From the NCBI GenBank assembly GCA_023446735.1, contig JAEXPQ010000142.1:1-16081 (forward strand): a DNA stretch of 16,081 nt, in the 5' to 3' direction. This DNA is from Verrucomicrobiota bacterium. GTDB lineage: Bacteria; Verrucomicrobiota; Verrucomicrobiia; Opitutales; Opitutaceae. Positions 1 to 7,031 of this stretch are shown one piece after another (positions within the stretch are counted from its first letter, which is position 1; each line of letters opens with the position of its first letter). Made by a program: the position numbers and the translations under genes. Under the pieces are notes generated by a model, which saw nothing but the letters and a program-made list of their open reading frames with translations, was not told the DNA's origin and made no database searches.

Positions 1-16
1 ACGGCGGCAACGGCTC

Positions 17-145
17 GGAAGCGAGACGCTTCCGCCACCCGGAACGTAGAACGTTCCGCTACCCGAGACGCGAAACCGGAAACCTAAAACTCCCCTGCCG
101 TAACTCTGAACCCTGAACTCTGAACCCCGAACCCTGAACTCTGAA
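17..145. repeat. 129-bp composite repeat, copy 1 (hairpins plus phased heptamers)
   Basis: Begins with two perfect hairpins of 7-bp stem and AGA loop: GGAAGCG-AGA-CGCTTCC (17-33) and GGAACGT-AGA-ACGTTCC (41-57). From 41 it divides without remainder into 15 heptamers, ending in CTCTGAA, CCCTGAA, CTCTGAA, CCCCGAA, CCCTGAA, CTCTGAA (104-145). It aligns without gaps to 407-535; by hand count 109 of 129 positions match. Confidence 0.9.
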
Positions 146-153
146 CCCGGCGT

Positions 154-230
154 GAGCACGAGCAGGAGTAGGAGGATGAATAGGACGGAGACGAGAGAAC
201 GAGAATGAGTAGGAGAACGAGAACGATGAT
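154..230. repeat. Diverged hexamer tract, GAGNAN type
   Basis: Units GAGCAC, GAGCAG, GAGTAG, GAGGAT, GAATAG, then after one slip GAGAAC, GAGAAT, GAGTAG, GAGAAC, GAGAAC, GATGAT. The same hexamer vocabulary recurs at 4146-4181, 6985-7014, 10242-10295 and 13753-13800. Confidence 0.85.
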
Positions 231-247
231 CATCGCCGGGAGTCCGC

Positions 248-341
248 GTCATCTGCGCCATCCGCGGTCAAAAGTCTGATCCGTTCCGGGCATCTGCTGG
301 TTCCGGATTAGCGTCTATTCGCGTTCGTTCGCGGTTCACTG
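248..341. repeat. Short 9- and 10-base direct units
   Basis: Two small related groups: GTCATCTGC, GCCATCCGC, GGTCAAAAG (248-274, period 9) and CGTCTATTCG, CGTTCGTTCG, CGGTTCACTG (312-341, period 10). They look like diverged copies of one element, each ending in a CGGT(T)CA box. The 37 bases between them show nothing clear. Confidence 0.55.
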
Positions 342-362
342 AATCCGGCGATCGGCGACTGA

Positions 363-375
363 AGCGCAGCGCGCT
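363..375. repeat. Small hairpin of the CCGCYAC-flanked family
   Basis: AGCGC-AGC-GCGCT, a 5-bp stem with three-base AGC loop, followed by CCCGCTACGG. This matches the layout of the hairpins at 17-57 and 407-447, which are followed by CCGCCACC or CCGCTACC. A shorter, diverged member. Confidence 0.55.
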
Positions 376-406
376 CCCGCTACGGCGGAGACGAAGAGCG
401 CGGAGC

Positions 407-535
407 GGAACCGAGATGCTTCCGCCACTCGGAACGTAGAACGTTCCGCTACCCGAGACTCGAAACGCGAAACCCGAAACTCCTCGGCCGTAACCTTGAA
501 CCCTGAACCCAGAACCCTGAACCCAGAACCCACGA
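407..535. repeat. 129-bp composite repeat, copy 2
   Basis: Gap-free copy of 17-145. The first hairpin has decayed (GGAACCG-AGA-TGCTTCC, 407-423), while the second (431-447) is perfect and identical to copy 1. Heptamers run 431-535 in one phase: CTCGAAA, CGCGAAA, CCCGAAA, then CCTTGAA, CCCTGAA, CCCAGAA, CCCTGAA, CCCAGAA. It ends four bases before the stop codon of the gene at 539. Confidence 0.9.
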
Positions 536-538
536 GGG

Positions 539-1816
539 CTACGGGGCGGGCGGGGCGACGAGCTGGCGCCAGCGGATCAGGGTGCGCTCCAAATGGTCGT
601 CGTATTTCGGGTCGGGCAGGTTGTAGGTGTGGTACTCCATCGGGCCGGTGTAGCCGGCGTCGGCGAGGGCCTGGAGGAAGGGGCGCACGTCGTAGTTGCC
701 CTGGTCGAGGGGACGGATGCCCGAGGTCCAGCCGCCGCGGGTCCGGGTGTCGGCCTCGGCGCCGCTGACGGAGGCGAGCGTGCAGTACGGCGCCACGGCG
801 GCGACGACCTCGGCGATGCCTGCGCCGTTGCCGGCTTTCAGCTCGTGGCAGAGGTGGATGGAGATGCTGCAGCAGGCCTTCTCCGCGTCCGAAAGCTCCG
901 GGTCGGCCCGCAGGCGGAGCAGCAGCGTGCGCGCCTCCGTGGCGCTGACGAACGTCGTGCCCTCGTGGGGATAGAGCACGAGCTTGGCTCGCTGGGCGGC
1001 ACAGTGTCGCGCGGTGGTCTTGAGGATGGTATAGGCCTTTTCGATGTCCTCCGTGGCTTTGGTGCCGGCGACGACCATCCAGACCGCCATGTGCATGCGG
1101 GCGGCCTGGGCGAGGCGCTTGTCGATCGTCGCCCAGTCGAAGGTGTCGTTGATGCTGGCCCACCAGAGGGCGCTGTGGATGCGGAACCGCCCGGAGGAAA
1201 CCTCGGGGTGGTCGGCGAACGACTTGAGCAGCGCCTCGGAGCCGAAGGAGGGGAGACCGTAGCCGGTGTAACCGAGGGATTGGCACACTTCGATCTGCGC
1301 GGCGGCGGTCCGCGACCAGTTGCTGTTGCTCAGGCAGAGGCCGAAGGGGACGAACTCCGAGCGCAGCGGGATGCGGGTGCCCGCAAACGGATCGGTGCCC
1401 AGGCGGGATTCGTCGAAATCCGAGGTGCCGTCGTGGTCTGAGTCGAAGTCGAAGGGCGTGAGGCGCCAGAACTTGCGGACCTCGGGATCGGGCTTGGCGG
1501 GGTCGCTCGCCGGCGGCACGTAGCGGCGCTTGACGACGAAGCGGCACTCGCGGCCGAGGCCGATCGCCTGGCCCTCCGGTCTCCACGTGCGCAGGTCGGT
1601 GGAGGATTCGATGCGGTAGCGGCGGTTGAGCGCGCCGTGCCAGCGCAGTTCCATGTCGCCGGCGAAGTTTGCGTGGGGCACGCCCGGGTCGACGAAAAGT
1701 GAGGGGGCCGAGGGCGCGGCGCCGCATCCGAGCTCCAGCGCGAGGAGCGCGAGAAGGCCGAGGGCAAGGCGAGGGCGCGTACCCAGGAGACAGGCGCGGG
1801 CGCAGAGGGGATGCAT
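539..1816 (-). CDS. Secreted TIM-barrel protein, sugar isomerase/epimerase-like (subtype A)
   Basis: A 425-residue exported protein of unknown reaction. Residues 1-35 form a signal peptide with a Leu/Ala core ending near Cys31; ELGC is a poor lipobox, so lipoprotein status is open. Residues 57-119 carry the RYRIESSTDL ... KFWRL module, and residues 123-143 a single calcium-loop repeat (DFDSDHDGTSDFDE ... GTDP). Residues 155-420 look like a xylose isomerase-like TIM barrel: YPHEG at 282-286, SIHLCHE at 319-325, a YDVRPFLQALADAGYTGP strand, and Glu394 in MEYHTYN, plausible metal-site residues by analogy with that fold. Unlike its paralogues it lacks the N-terminal DxDxDG block. I chose the ATG at 1816 because the signal peptide begins there; the frame stays open to 2065 but that extension is not signal-like. 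It is divergent from the M28 gene and has a paralogue at 4211-5539. The fold is fairly sure, the activity unknown. Confidence 0.85.
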   Translation of the reverse strand: MHPLCARACLLGTRPRLALGLLALLALELGCGAAPSAPSLFVDPGVPHANFAGDMELRWHGALNRRYRIESSTDLRTWRPEGQAIGLGRECRFVVKRRYVPPASDPAKPDPEVRKFWRLTPFDFDSDHDGTSDFDESRLGTDPFAGTRIPLRSEFVPFGLCLSNSNWSRTAAAQIEVCQSLGYTGYGLPSFGSEALLKSFADHPEVSSGRFRIHSALWWASINDTFDWATIDKRLAQAARMHMAVWMVVAGTKATEDIEKAYTILKTTARHCAAQRAKLVLYPHEGTTFVSATEARTLLLRLRADPELSDAEKACCSISIHLCHELKAGNGAGIAEVVAAVAPYCTLASVSGAEADTRTRGGWTSGIRPLDQGNYDVRPFLQALADAGYTGPMEYHTYNLPDPKYDDHLERTLIRWRQLVAPPAP

Positions 1817-2274
1817 GGTGGTGGTGATCGGGACGAGGAGTCTCCAGAATCCCGAGGCATGGAGCAAGTGCACGGAGGGTTGGGCGGGACTTTTACACCA
1901 TCCTGCCATCTCCATGGGCGCGGGCGTGGCGGACGACGGGTCGGTGCGATGGCGCGGCCGGTGCACGGCGGGGCGGGCTGCGCGGGCTGGAGGAGCAGGG
2001 TGGAACGTGGAGGTCGGTATTAGCGTGGCCCGAACACCAGGGGAGGTGCGAGCCTCCACCTCCATGGGAAGGCACAGGGCGTCCGCACCGGTGGGGGCGC
2101 GGTGGTGAAGAACGGATCAATTTCCGCGGTGGCGAAGGGAGTGCGTTGTGTCGGTGGAGGCACCGGCGCAGGAATCGGTTCTTGTTCGCGACTTGCCCCG
2201 CCGGTGCCGCTGGTCGGCTGCCGGTGACGGCCGGCTTCCAGGGGCGTCGAGAAGGGCCGCGGTTTTCTTCCTCC
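1817..2274. promoter_or_regulatory. Divergent intergenic region between TIM-barrel and M28 genes
   Basis: 458 bases without a supported gene; it must hold promoters for both flanking genes, but I see no convincing -35/-10 pair in this GC-rich DNA. It contains a 7-bp stem hairpin GGAGGTG (2042-2048) with CACCTCC (2057-2063) and the longer inverted repeat at 2159-2208. Open frames crossing it start with TTG or GTG and lack protein features. Confidence 0.55.
2159..2208 (+). promoter_or_regulatory. 10-bp perfect inverted repeat in the M28 leader
   Basis: GGCACCGGCG (2159-2168) pairs exactly with CGCCGGTGCC (2199-2208) across a 30-base loop, 66 bases before the M28 start codon. It could be a leader hairpin or a protein-binding palindrome. 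No T-run follows, so it is not a classical terminator. Confidence 0.5.
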
Positions 2275-4095
2275 ATGAAAAGCTTTCGTTGGTGTCTCGG
2301 TGCCGGGGTGTCTGCGGTCGTGTGGCTTGCAGGCGGGGCGAGTGCGCCGGCCGCGCCGGCCATCCAGCAGGCGCCGCAACCGATCACGGTCACCGCGGGG
2401 ACCACGGCGAGTTTCGCGGTGGCGGCCACCGGCACGGGAACGGTGCACTTCGATTGGCGGCGCGACGGTGCGAGCCTGGGTGCGCCCGACCGGGCGGACT
2501 ACACCTCGCCGGCGACGACGCTCGCGGACAGCGGGGCGGTGTTCAGCGTGGTGGTAACGGACTCCTCGGGCAGCACGCCGAGCGCGAGCGCGTTTCTGAC
2601 CGTGAATCCGGTGGCGCCCAATCCCTTCGCAGCTTGGGCGGCGTCGATTCCGGACGCGGCGCAGCGCGGGCCGGACGCGATGCCGCACGGCGACGGCGTA
2701 CCGAATCTGATCAGGTACACGCTCGGGCTGGCGCCGAACGCCGCGGCGGCGTCAGGTGCGTTTCCGGTGCTCGCGACTTCGAGCGGAGACGGAGGATGGG
2801 TGTTCCGATACACGCGCGACCGACGGGCGACTGGCATCGCGGCGATAGTGGAGCGCTCAACGACGCTGGTCGGGGCCTCGTGGACGAGCGTGCCGGCGGC
2901 GAAGGTGGGCGACGACGGGGTCGCTGAAACGTGGGAGGCGCCCGTGAACGCCGACGGCGCGCGGGAGTTCCTCCGGTTGAGTGTCTCGATCAAGAGCAAT
3001 GTCGTGCCCGAGATCAGCGCGCAGCCTGCGGGTGCGACGGTCGATGCCGGCCGGTCGCCCACGTTCAATGTCACCGCGACTGGGACCGGACCGTTCACCT
3101 ACCAGTGGCGCAAGAACGGCGTGTCGATCGCCGGTGCCACCGGCGCGAGCTACACCCCGCCGCCGCTCACCGTCGCCGACAACGGAGCTCGTTTCACGGT
3201 CCTGGTCACGGGGGAAGCGGGCACGGTGGCCTCGGGTGAGGCGGTCGCGGTGGTGCGCGCGGTGTCCTCGATCGCGGCGTTGGTCGATCAGGTGAGTCTC
3301 TCCCGCTACACCGTCAATCTCCGCGACCGGCTTTTCACGCACCTCGGTGACAACCGCGGTCTGCTCAGTGGGGCCCCGAGCCCGCAGCTCATCGCGGCGC
3401 GGGATATGCTTATCCAGCATTTCAAGACATGCGGCTTCACGGTCACCACGCAGGCGTTTGCCTCCGGCGGGCCCACCCGGACGAACGTCATCGCGACGAA
3501 GCTTGGCACGGTGCGGCCCAACGAGCTGGTGATCGTGGGGGCGCACTACGACTCGGTGGGCAATCCGGGGGCCAACGACAACGGCAGCGGCACCGCGGCG
3601 ATCATGGAGGCCGCGCAGGTGCTCGGCGCGCGCTCCTATGAGGCCACGTTGCGCATCATCGCGTTCGACAACGAGGAAGGCGGCCTCGTCGGCAGCTCGG
3701 CGTATGTCGCCGCGCACCCGAGCGACAACGTCCGTTGCATGCTCAACGTCGACACAATCGCGCAGGACGGCGGCGACCATAAGCTGTGCATCGATTCGGC
3801 GAACCATCTCGCCATGGAGAACCAGGTGGCCGCCGCGATGGACCGCTACGGGCAGGGGATCGTGATGGTGATCCGGCAGACGGCGGACATGAGCGACCAT
3901 CTCAGTTTCGAGAACGCCGGGTTCACCGCCTGCGAGGTCTACAACAACGACTGGTGGGACCACGGCGACCCCAACATCCATCAGCCCACCGACAGCGTCG
4001 ATACCGCTGGCTACATCAATTACGCCTTCGCCACGAAGGTGACGCGCGGGGTGGTGGGGTTTCTGGCGGAGCAGGCGGTGCTGGTTGGGGAATGA
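2275..4095 (+). CDS. Secreted M28-family zinc metallopeptidase with two Ig-like domains
   Basis: A 606-residue exported peptidase, likely an aminopeptidase with two metal ions. Residues 1-28 are a signal peptide (cut near ASAPAAPA). Ig-like domain 1 spans about 30-111, a linker with DGVPNLIRYTLG and a VERSTTL motif spans 115-240, and Ig-like domain 2 spans about 245-327 (TYQWRKNG). The M28 domain spans about 335-606. Metal and catalytic residues of the family are all visible: His424 (GAHYDS), Asp435 (ANDNGSG), Glu467-Glu468 (FDNEEGG), Asp493 (NVDT) and His569 (HQPTDS), so it is probably active. The ATG at 2275 is chosen because the signal peptide starts there; the longer frame begins with TTG at 2146. 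It is the only plus-strand gene among the secreted set and could provide peptide processing beside the glycan-directed proteins, which is inference. No clear Shine-Dalgarno is seen (TTTTCTTCCTCC precedes the ATG). Confidence 0.93.
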   Translation: MKSFRWCLGAGVSAVVWLAGGASAPAAPAIQQAPQPITVTAGTTASFAVAATGTGTVHFDWRRDGASLGAPDRADYTSPATTLADSGAVFSVVVTDSSGSTPSASAFLTVNPVAPNPFAAWAASIPDAAQRGPDAMPHGDGVPNLIRYTLGLAPNAAAASGAFPVLATSSGDGGWVFRYTRDRRATGIAAIVERSTTLVGASWTSVPAAKVGDDGVAETWEAPVNADGAREFLRLSVSIKSNVVPEISAQPAGATVDAGRSPTFNVTATGTGPFTYQWRKNGVSIAGATGASYTPPPLTVADNGARFTVLVTGEAGTVASGEAVAVVRAVSSIAALVDQVSLSRYTVNLRDRLFTHLGDNRGLLSGAPSPQLIAARDMLIQHFKTCGFTVTTQAFASGGPTRTNVIATKLGTVRPNELVIVGAHYDSVGNPGANDNGSGTAAIMEAAQVLGARSYEATLRIIAFDNEEGGLVGSSAYVAAHPSDNVRCMLNVDTIAQDGGDHKLCIDSANHLAMENQVAAAMDRYGQGIVMVIRQTADMSDHLSFENAGFTACEVYNNDWWDHGDPNIHQPTDSVDTAGYINYAFATKVTRGVVGFLAEQAVLVGE

Positions 4096-4210
4096 GAGTG
4101 AGGGCGGAGGCGGAGGGTGCTGGTCGCGTGGTAGCGCCACTCGGGGAGCAGGAGTAGGAGTAGGAGCAGGAGTAGGAGGATGCACGCTACTCGCTACTCT
4201 GCAGGCGAGA
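4096..4210. other. Convergent gap between M28 and TIM-barrel genes
   Basis: 115 bases between two facing stop codons. A six-unit hexamer tract (4146-4181) fills its centre. I see no strong hairpin with a T-run for either strand, only a weak GTGG/CCAC pairing near 4129-4141. Confidence 0.6.
4146..4181. repeat. Hexamer tract GAGCAG/GAGTAG
   Basis: Six contiguous units: GAGCAG, GAGTAG, GAGTAG, GAGCAG, GAGTAG, GAGGAT. This is the cleanest hexamer run in the window. Confidence 0.9.
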
Positions 4211-5539
4211 TCAGGGGCGATGCGCGGTGGGGGCGACGAGGGTGCGCCATTTCTTCAGCGAACGAGTGAGGTGGTCGGTGGCGGTGGGCGTCGCCCCGGG
4301 ATCGCCGAGATTGAAGGTCTGGAGCTCGATCGGGCCGGTGTAGCCGGCGTCGGCAAGGGCCTGGAGGTAGGGGCGGACATCGTAGTCGCCGCGGTCGAGC
4401 GGTTGGATCTGACTGGCCCAGTTGTCGTTCTCGTTGACGGCGATGGAAGAGCCGCTGACCGAGGCGAGGACGATGTCGTTCTTCACCGCGGCAACCACCT
4501 CGGCGATGCGCGCGCCGTTGCCGGCCATGATCTCGTGGCAGAGGTGGATCGAGATCTTGATCTCCGGGAGGCCGACACGGTTGCGCATCGCGAGGGCGGC
4601 TTCGGCGTCGTCGTAGAGCGCGCCGCCGTGCGGGTAGAGCACGAGTTGCACCCCTTTGGCGCGGCAGTGCTCCGCGATGGTTCGGATCCGCTGCGCGCCG
4701 GTGGCGAGGGTGGACTCCTCGCGATTGGAGGAGTCCATGGCGAGCCAGAGGGCGGCATTCATCCTCGCGAGCTCGACGAGCTTCTTGTCGAGGTCGTTGA
4801 GCGCGACGGTGTCGAGGGCGACGTTGAAAAATGGAAACCAGAACGCGTTGTAGATCTTGAAGCGGCCGGAGGTGACCTCGGGGTGGCCGGCAAAGGCCTC
4901 CAGCTTGGCGAGGGTGAAATCGGAGTATCCAAGCCCGGTGAAGCCGCGGGTCTGGCAGCGGGCGATCTGCTGTGCCGCGGTGAGATTGCTGCCGAAGCAC
5001 ATGCCGAAGGGCACGAAGTGGCCGGGAAGGGGAATGGCGGGTACGGCGGGATCGGAGCCGAGGCGGGCTTCCTCCCAGTCGTTGATGCCGTCGGCGTCGG
5101 AGTCGGTGTCGACCACGGCGACGCGCCAGAACTGGCGCGGGCGCGGGGCCGCGCCGGCGGCGCGAACCAGGCGGGGGCTCTGCGTGGCGGTGAGCAGTTC
5201 GGTTCCTTCGGTCCAGTTGGTGAGGTCGGTGCAGGAGTCGATGCGGTAGCGTTTGCCGGCGACACCGGACCAGCGGAGCAGGGTGTTGCCGGAGGCGTCG
5301 GTTTCGGGGGCGGAGGCCACGAGACGGCTGGTGCGATCGAGCGGATTGGTGCCGGCGAGGGACTCGGCGAGGTTGGCGGCGCCGTCGCCATCGGGGTCGG
5401 CGGTCGCGGCGCCGGCATTGGGGTAGGTCTCACGCCAGATATCGGAGATGCCGTCGCCGTCGAAGTCGACGGTAGCGCGGAGGGCGGTGGTGGAGAGGAG
5501 CGCGAGGGCGAGGGCGGTGAGACGGGCGAACGGGCGCAT
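4211..5539 (-). CDS. Secreted TIM-barrel protein, sugar isomerase/epimerase-like (subtype A)
   Basis: A 442-residue exported protein. Residues 1-22 are a signal peptide (LALALLSTTALRA). Residues 24-69 form a paired calcium-loop block (VDFDGDGISDIW ... DPDGDGAANLAE ... GTNP), 87-140 the ESSTDL-type module (RYRIDSCTDL ... QFWRV), and 144-165 another calcium loop. The TIM barrel covers about 175-436: YPHGG at 302-306, SIHLCHE at 330-336, YDVRPYLQALADAGYTGP and Glu405 in PIELQTFN, the same putative metal-site positions as the paralogue at 539-1816. The C-terminus KKWRTLVAPT is shared with all four barrels. It is last in the minus-strand run and its stop faces the M28 gene across 115 bases. The ATG at 5539 opens directly into the signal peptide and is preceded by a C/T-rich leader without Shine-Dalgarno. 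The reaction is unknown; a glycan or sugar substrate is inferred from fold and neighbours. Confidence 0.87.
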   Translation of the reverse strand: MRPFARLTALALALLSTTALRATVDFDGDGISDIWRETYPNAGAATADPDGDGAANLAESLAGTNPLDRTSRLVASAPETDASGNTLLRWSGVAGKRYRIDSCTDLTNWTEGTELLTATQSPRLVRAAGAAPRPRQFWRVAVVDTDSDADGINDWEEARLGSDPAVPAIPLPGHFVPFGMCFGSNLTAAQQIARCQTRGFTGLGYSDFTLAKLEAFAGHPEVTSGRFKIYNAFWFPFFNVALDTVALNDLDKKLVELARMNAALWLAMDSSNREESTLATGAQRIRTIAEHCRAKGVQLVLYPHGGALYDDAEAALAMRNRVGLPEIKISIHLCHEIMAGNGARIAEVVAAVKNDIVLASVSGSSIAVNENDNWASQIQPLDRGDYDVRPYLQALADAGYTGPIELQTFNLGDPGATPTATDHLTRSLKKWRTLVAPTAHRP

Positions 5540-5550
5540 GGGGCGGAGCG

Positions 5551-5627
5551 GAGGACAGAAGACGGAAGACGGAGGGCGGAACGAACTTCGAACATTGAAC
5601 TTTGAACACGGAACTTTGAACTCTGAA
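5551..5627. repeat. Eleven phased heptamers in the leader of the gene at 4211-5539
   Basis: GAGGACA, GAAGACG, GAAGACG, GAGGGCG, GAACGAA, CTTCGAA, CATTGAA, CTTTGAA, CACGGAA, CTTTGAA, CTCTGAA, all in one phase. It joins the GANGACR and NNNNGAA heptamer classes in one block ending 12 bases from the start codon. On the transcript it is C/T-rich. Confidence 0.9.
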
Positions 5628-5657
5628 CCAGTGTGGAGCTGGCGAACGAGGGGGCGG

Positions 5658-6962
5658 TTACGGAGTCGGGGCGATGAGTTGGCGCCATTTCTTCATCGAG
5701 CGGGCGAGGTGGGCGTTTGGATCGGCCGGTGACGGTTGCGGCAGGCCCCAGGTGAGCAGGACGACGGGCTGGGTGAAGCCTTGGTCGGAGAGAATCTTGA
5801 GGAAAGGGGCGACGTCGTAGGTGCCCTCGCCAAGGGGGAGGATGTTCCACGTCGAGGCCGAGTTGGTGCCGTAAATAACGACATCGGCGGTGACGCCTTT
5901 CACGGCCGTGGCGGTGTCGGCGAGTTTGTTGCCCCAGCCTTCGCGGAGTTCGTGGTAGAGGCCGAAGGTGATCTTCACGCCCGGGTAACCGGCGGTGGCG
6001 AGGTCGGCGACGATCTGTTTGCCCTCGGCCGCGGTCTCCCAGATGCAGCCATCATGAGGATACACGACGAGCTGCACGCCCTTGGCCTGGCAGCGGTTGG
6101 CGAAACGCTTGTAGCGTTCCATGCCGAGGGCGCGGTTCGGGTCCGAGTCGGAGGCGAAGATGGTAACCCAGATCTCGGTGCCCATGAGCTTTGCCTGATC
6201 GAGGCACCCATCGAGCCACGTCTCGTTCAGAGTGTTGGCAAGGTTGTGCCACCAGTAGGCGGCATGAACGCGGAACTGTCCGGACTGGACGGCGGGAAGT
6301 GCGGCGAACTCCGCGAGCGACTCGGGGCTCAAGCCGTCGAGGACGATGCCGGTGTAACCGAAGGTCTGGCACACAGCGATTCGGGCGGCGGGCGTGAGGC
6401 CGCCCATGCAGTTGCCGTTGGCGAAGACGTAGAAGGGCGTGCGGAGCGGGAGCTGGGCGACAGCGGGGTTGCCGCCGAACTGGTTCTCCTCCCAGTCGCT
6501 GTAGCCGTCGGCGTCGGTGTCGAGGTCGGAGACGGAGATGCGCCAGAAACGGCGGGTGTCGGCGGTCGAACCGGCGGGGCGGACGATCGAGGTGAGATCG
6601 GTGTCGGCGGCGGGAGTGAAGGCGGTGCCTTGCGCGGTCCAGGCGGCGAAGTCGGTGGAGGACTCGATCTGGTAGCGTTTGCCGCGCAGGCCGCGCCAAC
6701 GGATCACAAGATTGCCGGAGCCGTCGGTCACGGGAGTGGCGGCGAGCACGCTGGCGGCGGAGAAGGGGCTGGTGCCGGCGAGGGACTCGGCGCGGTTGGT
6801 TGCGCCGTCGCCATCAGGATCGGCGGTGGCGGCGCCGGCGGCGGGGTAGGACTCGCGCCAGATGTCGGAGACACCGTCGGCGTCAAGGTCGACCGTTGCG
6901 CGCACAATAGGTCCGGCCAACAGCGCGAGGGAGAGCGCAAGGAGGGGAGGGATCAGACGCAT
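5658..6962 (-). CDS. Secreted TIM-barrel protein, subtype B (metal-site Glu replaced)
   Basis: A 434-residue exported protein, close paralogue of 13798-15132. Residues 1-22 are a signal peptide (LLALSLALLAGPIVRA). Residues 24-68 are the calcium-loop pair (VDLDADGVSDIW ... DPDGDGATN), 86-142 the module RYQIESSTDF ... RFWRI, and 147-166 a further loop (DTDADGYSDWEE). The TIM-barrel-like part (about 175-432) has HAAYWW, MGTEIWVTIFA, YPHDGCIWET (301-310), KITFGLYHE (330-338) and LGEGTYDVAPFLKIL. At the last strand it reads QPVVLLTWGL, where subtype A has a glutamate (PMEYHTYN). If that Glu is a metal ligand, subtype B is altered or non-catalytic; this depends on alignment by eye. It sits between the beta-helix gene (69 bases upstream) and the subtype A gene (118 bases downstream), probably cotranscribed with both. 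Confidence 0.87.
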   Translation of the reverse strand: MRLIPPLLALSLALLAGPIVRATVDLDADGVSDIWRESYPAAGAATADPDGDGATNRAESLAGTSPFSAASVLAATPVTDGSGNLVIRWRGLRGKRYQIESSTDFAAWTAQGTAFTPAADTDLTSIVRPAGSTADTRRFWRISVSDLDTDADGYSDWEENQFGGNPAVAQLPLRTPFYVFANGNCMGGLTPAARIAVCQTFGYTGIVLDGLSPESLAEFAALPAVQSGQFRVHAAYWWHNLANTLNETWLDGCLDQAKLMGTEIWVTIFASDSDPNRALGMERYKRFANRCQAKGVQLVVYPHDGCIWETAAEGKQIVADLATAGYPGVKITFGLYHELREGWGNKLADTATAVKGVTADVVIYGTNSASTWNILPLGEGTYDVAPFLKILSDQGFTQPVVLLTWGLPQPSPADPNAHLARSMKKWRQLIAPTP

Positions 6963-6984
6963 GGGGCGGGGTGGAGGACGGAAT

Positions 6985-7014
6985 GAGAACGAGTAGGAGA
7001 ACGAGAACGATCGG
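6985..7014. repeat. Hexamer tract GAGAAC type
   Basis: GAGAAC, GAGTAG, GAGAAC, GAGAAC, GATCGG in the 69-base gap between the beta-helix stop (7032) and the TIM-barrel start (6962). The order GAGTAG, GAGAAC, GAGAAC, GAT matches 207-227. Confidence 0.85.
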
Positions 7015-7031
7015 AGCCCGGGGGATGAGGA

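Larger units (their letters stand above)
1..538. other. Non-coding repeat-rich region downstream of the TIM-barrel gene
   Basis: No gene is supported here; open frames that enter it are antisense shadows. The stretch consists of hairpin units, heptamer tracts, a hexamer tract and 9-10-base units, described separately. It lies 3' of the gene ending at 539; the gene on its left lies outside the window. Confidence 0.75.

Noticed and set aside
104..148. Telomere-like sequence (CCCTGAA resembles plant-type CCCTAAA)
   Set aside because: The window is clearly bacterial with genes on both sides; the similarity is only in unit length and base composition.
336..1727. Long Arg/Pro-rich frame on the minus strand
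   Set aside because: It overlaps the real TIM-barrel gene in another frame and has the biased composition typical of shadow frames in GC-rich DNA.
539..1816. Firm lipoprotein call for the TIM-barrel protein
   Set aside because: The residues before Cys31 (ELG) do not fit the usual lipobox; an ordinary signal peptide is equally likely.
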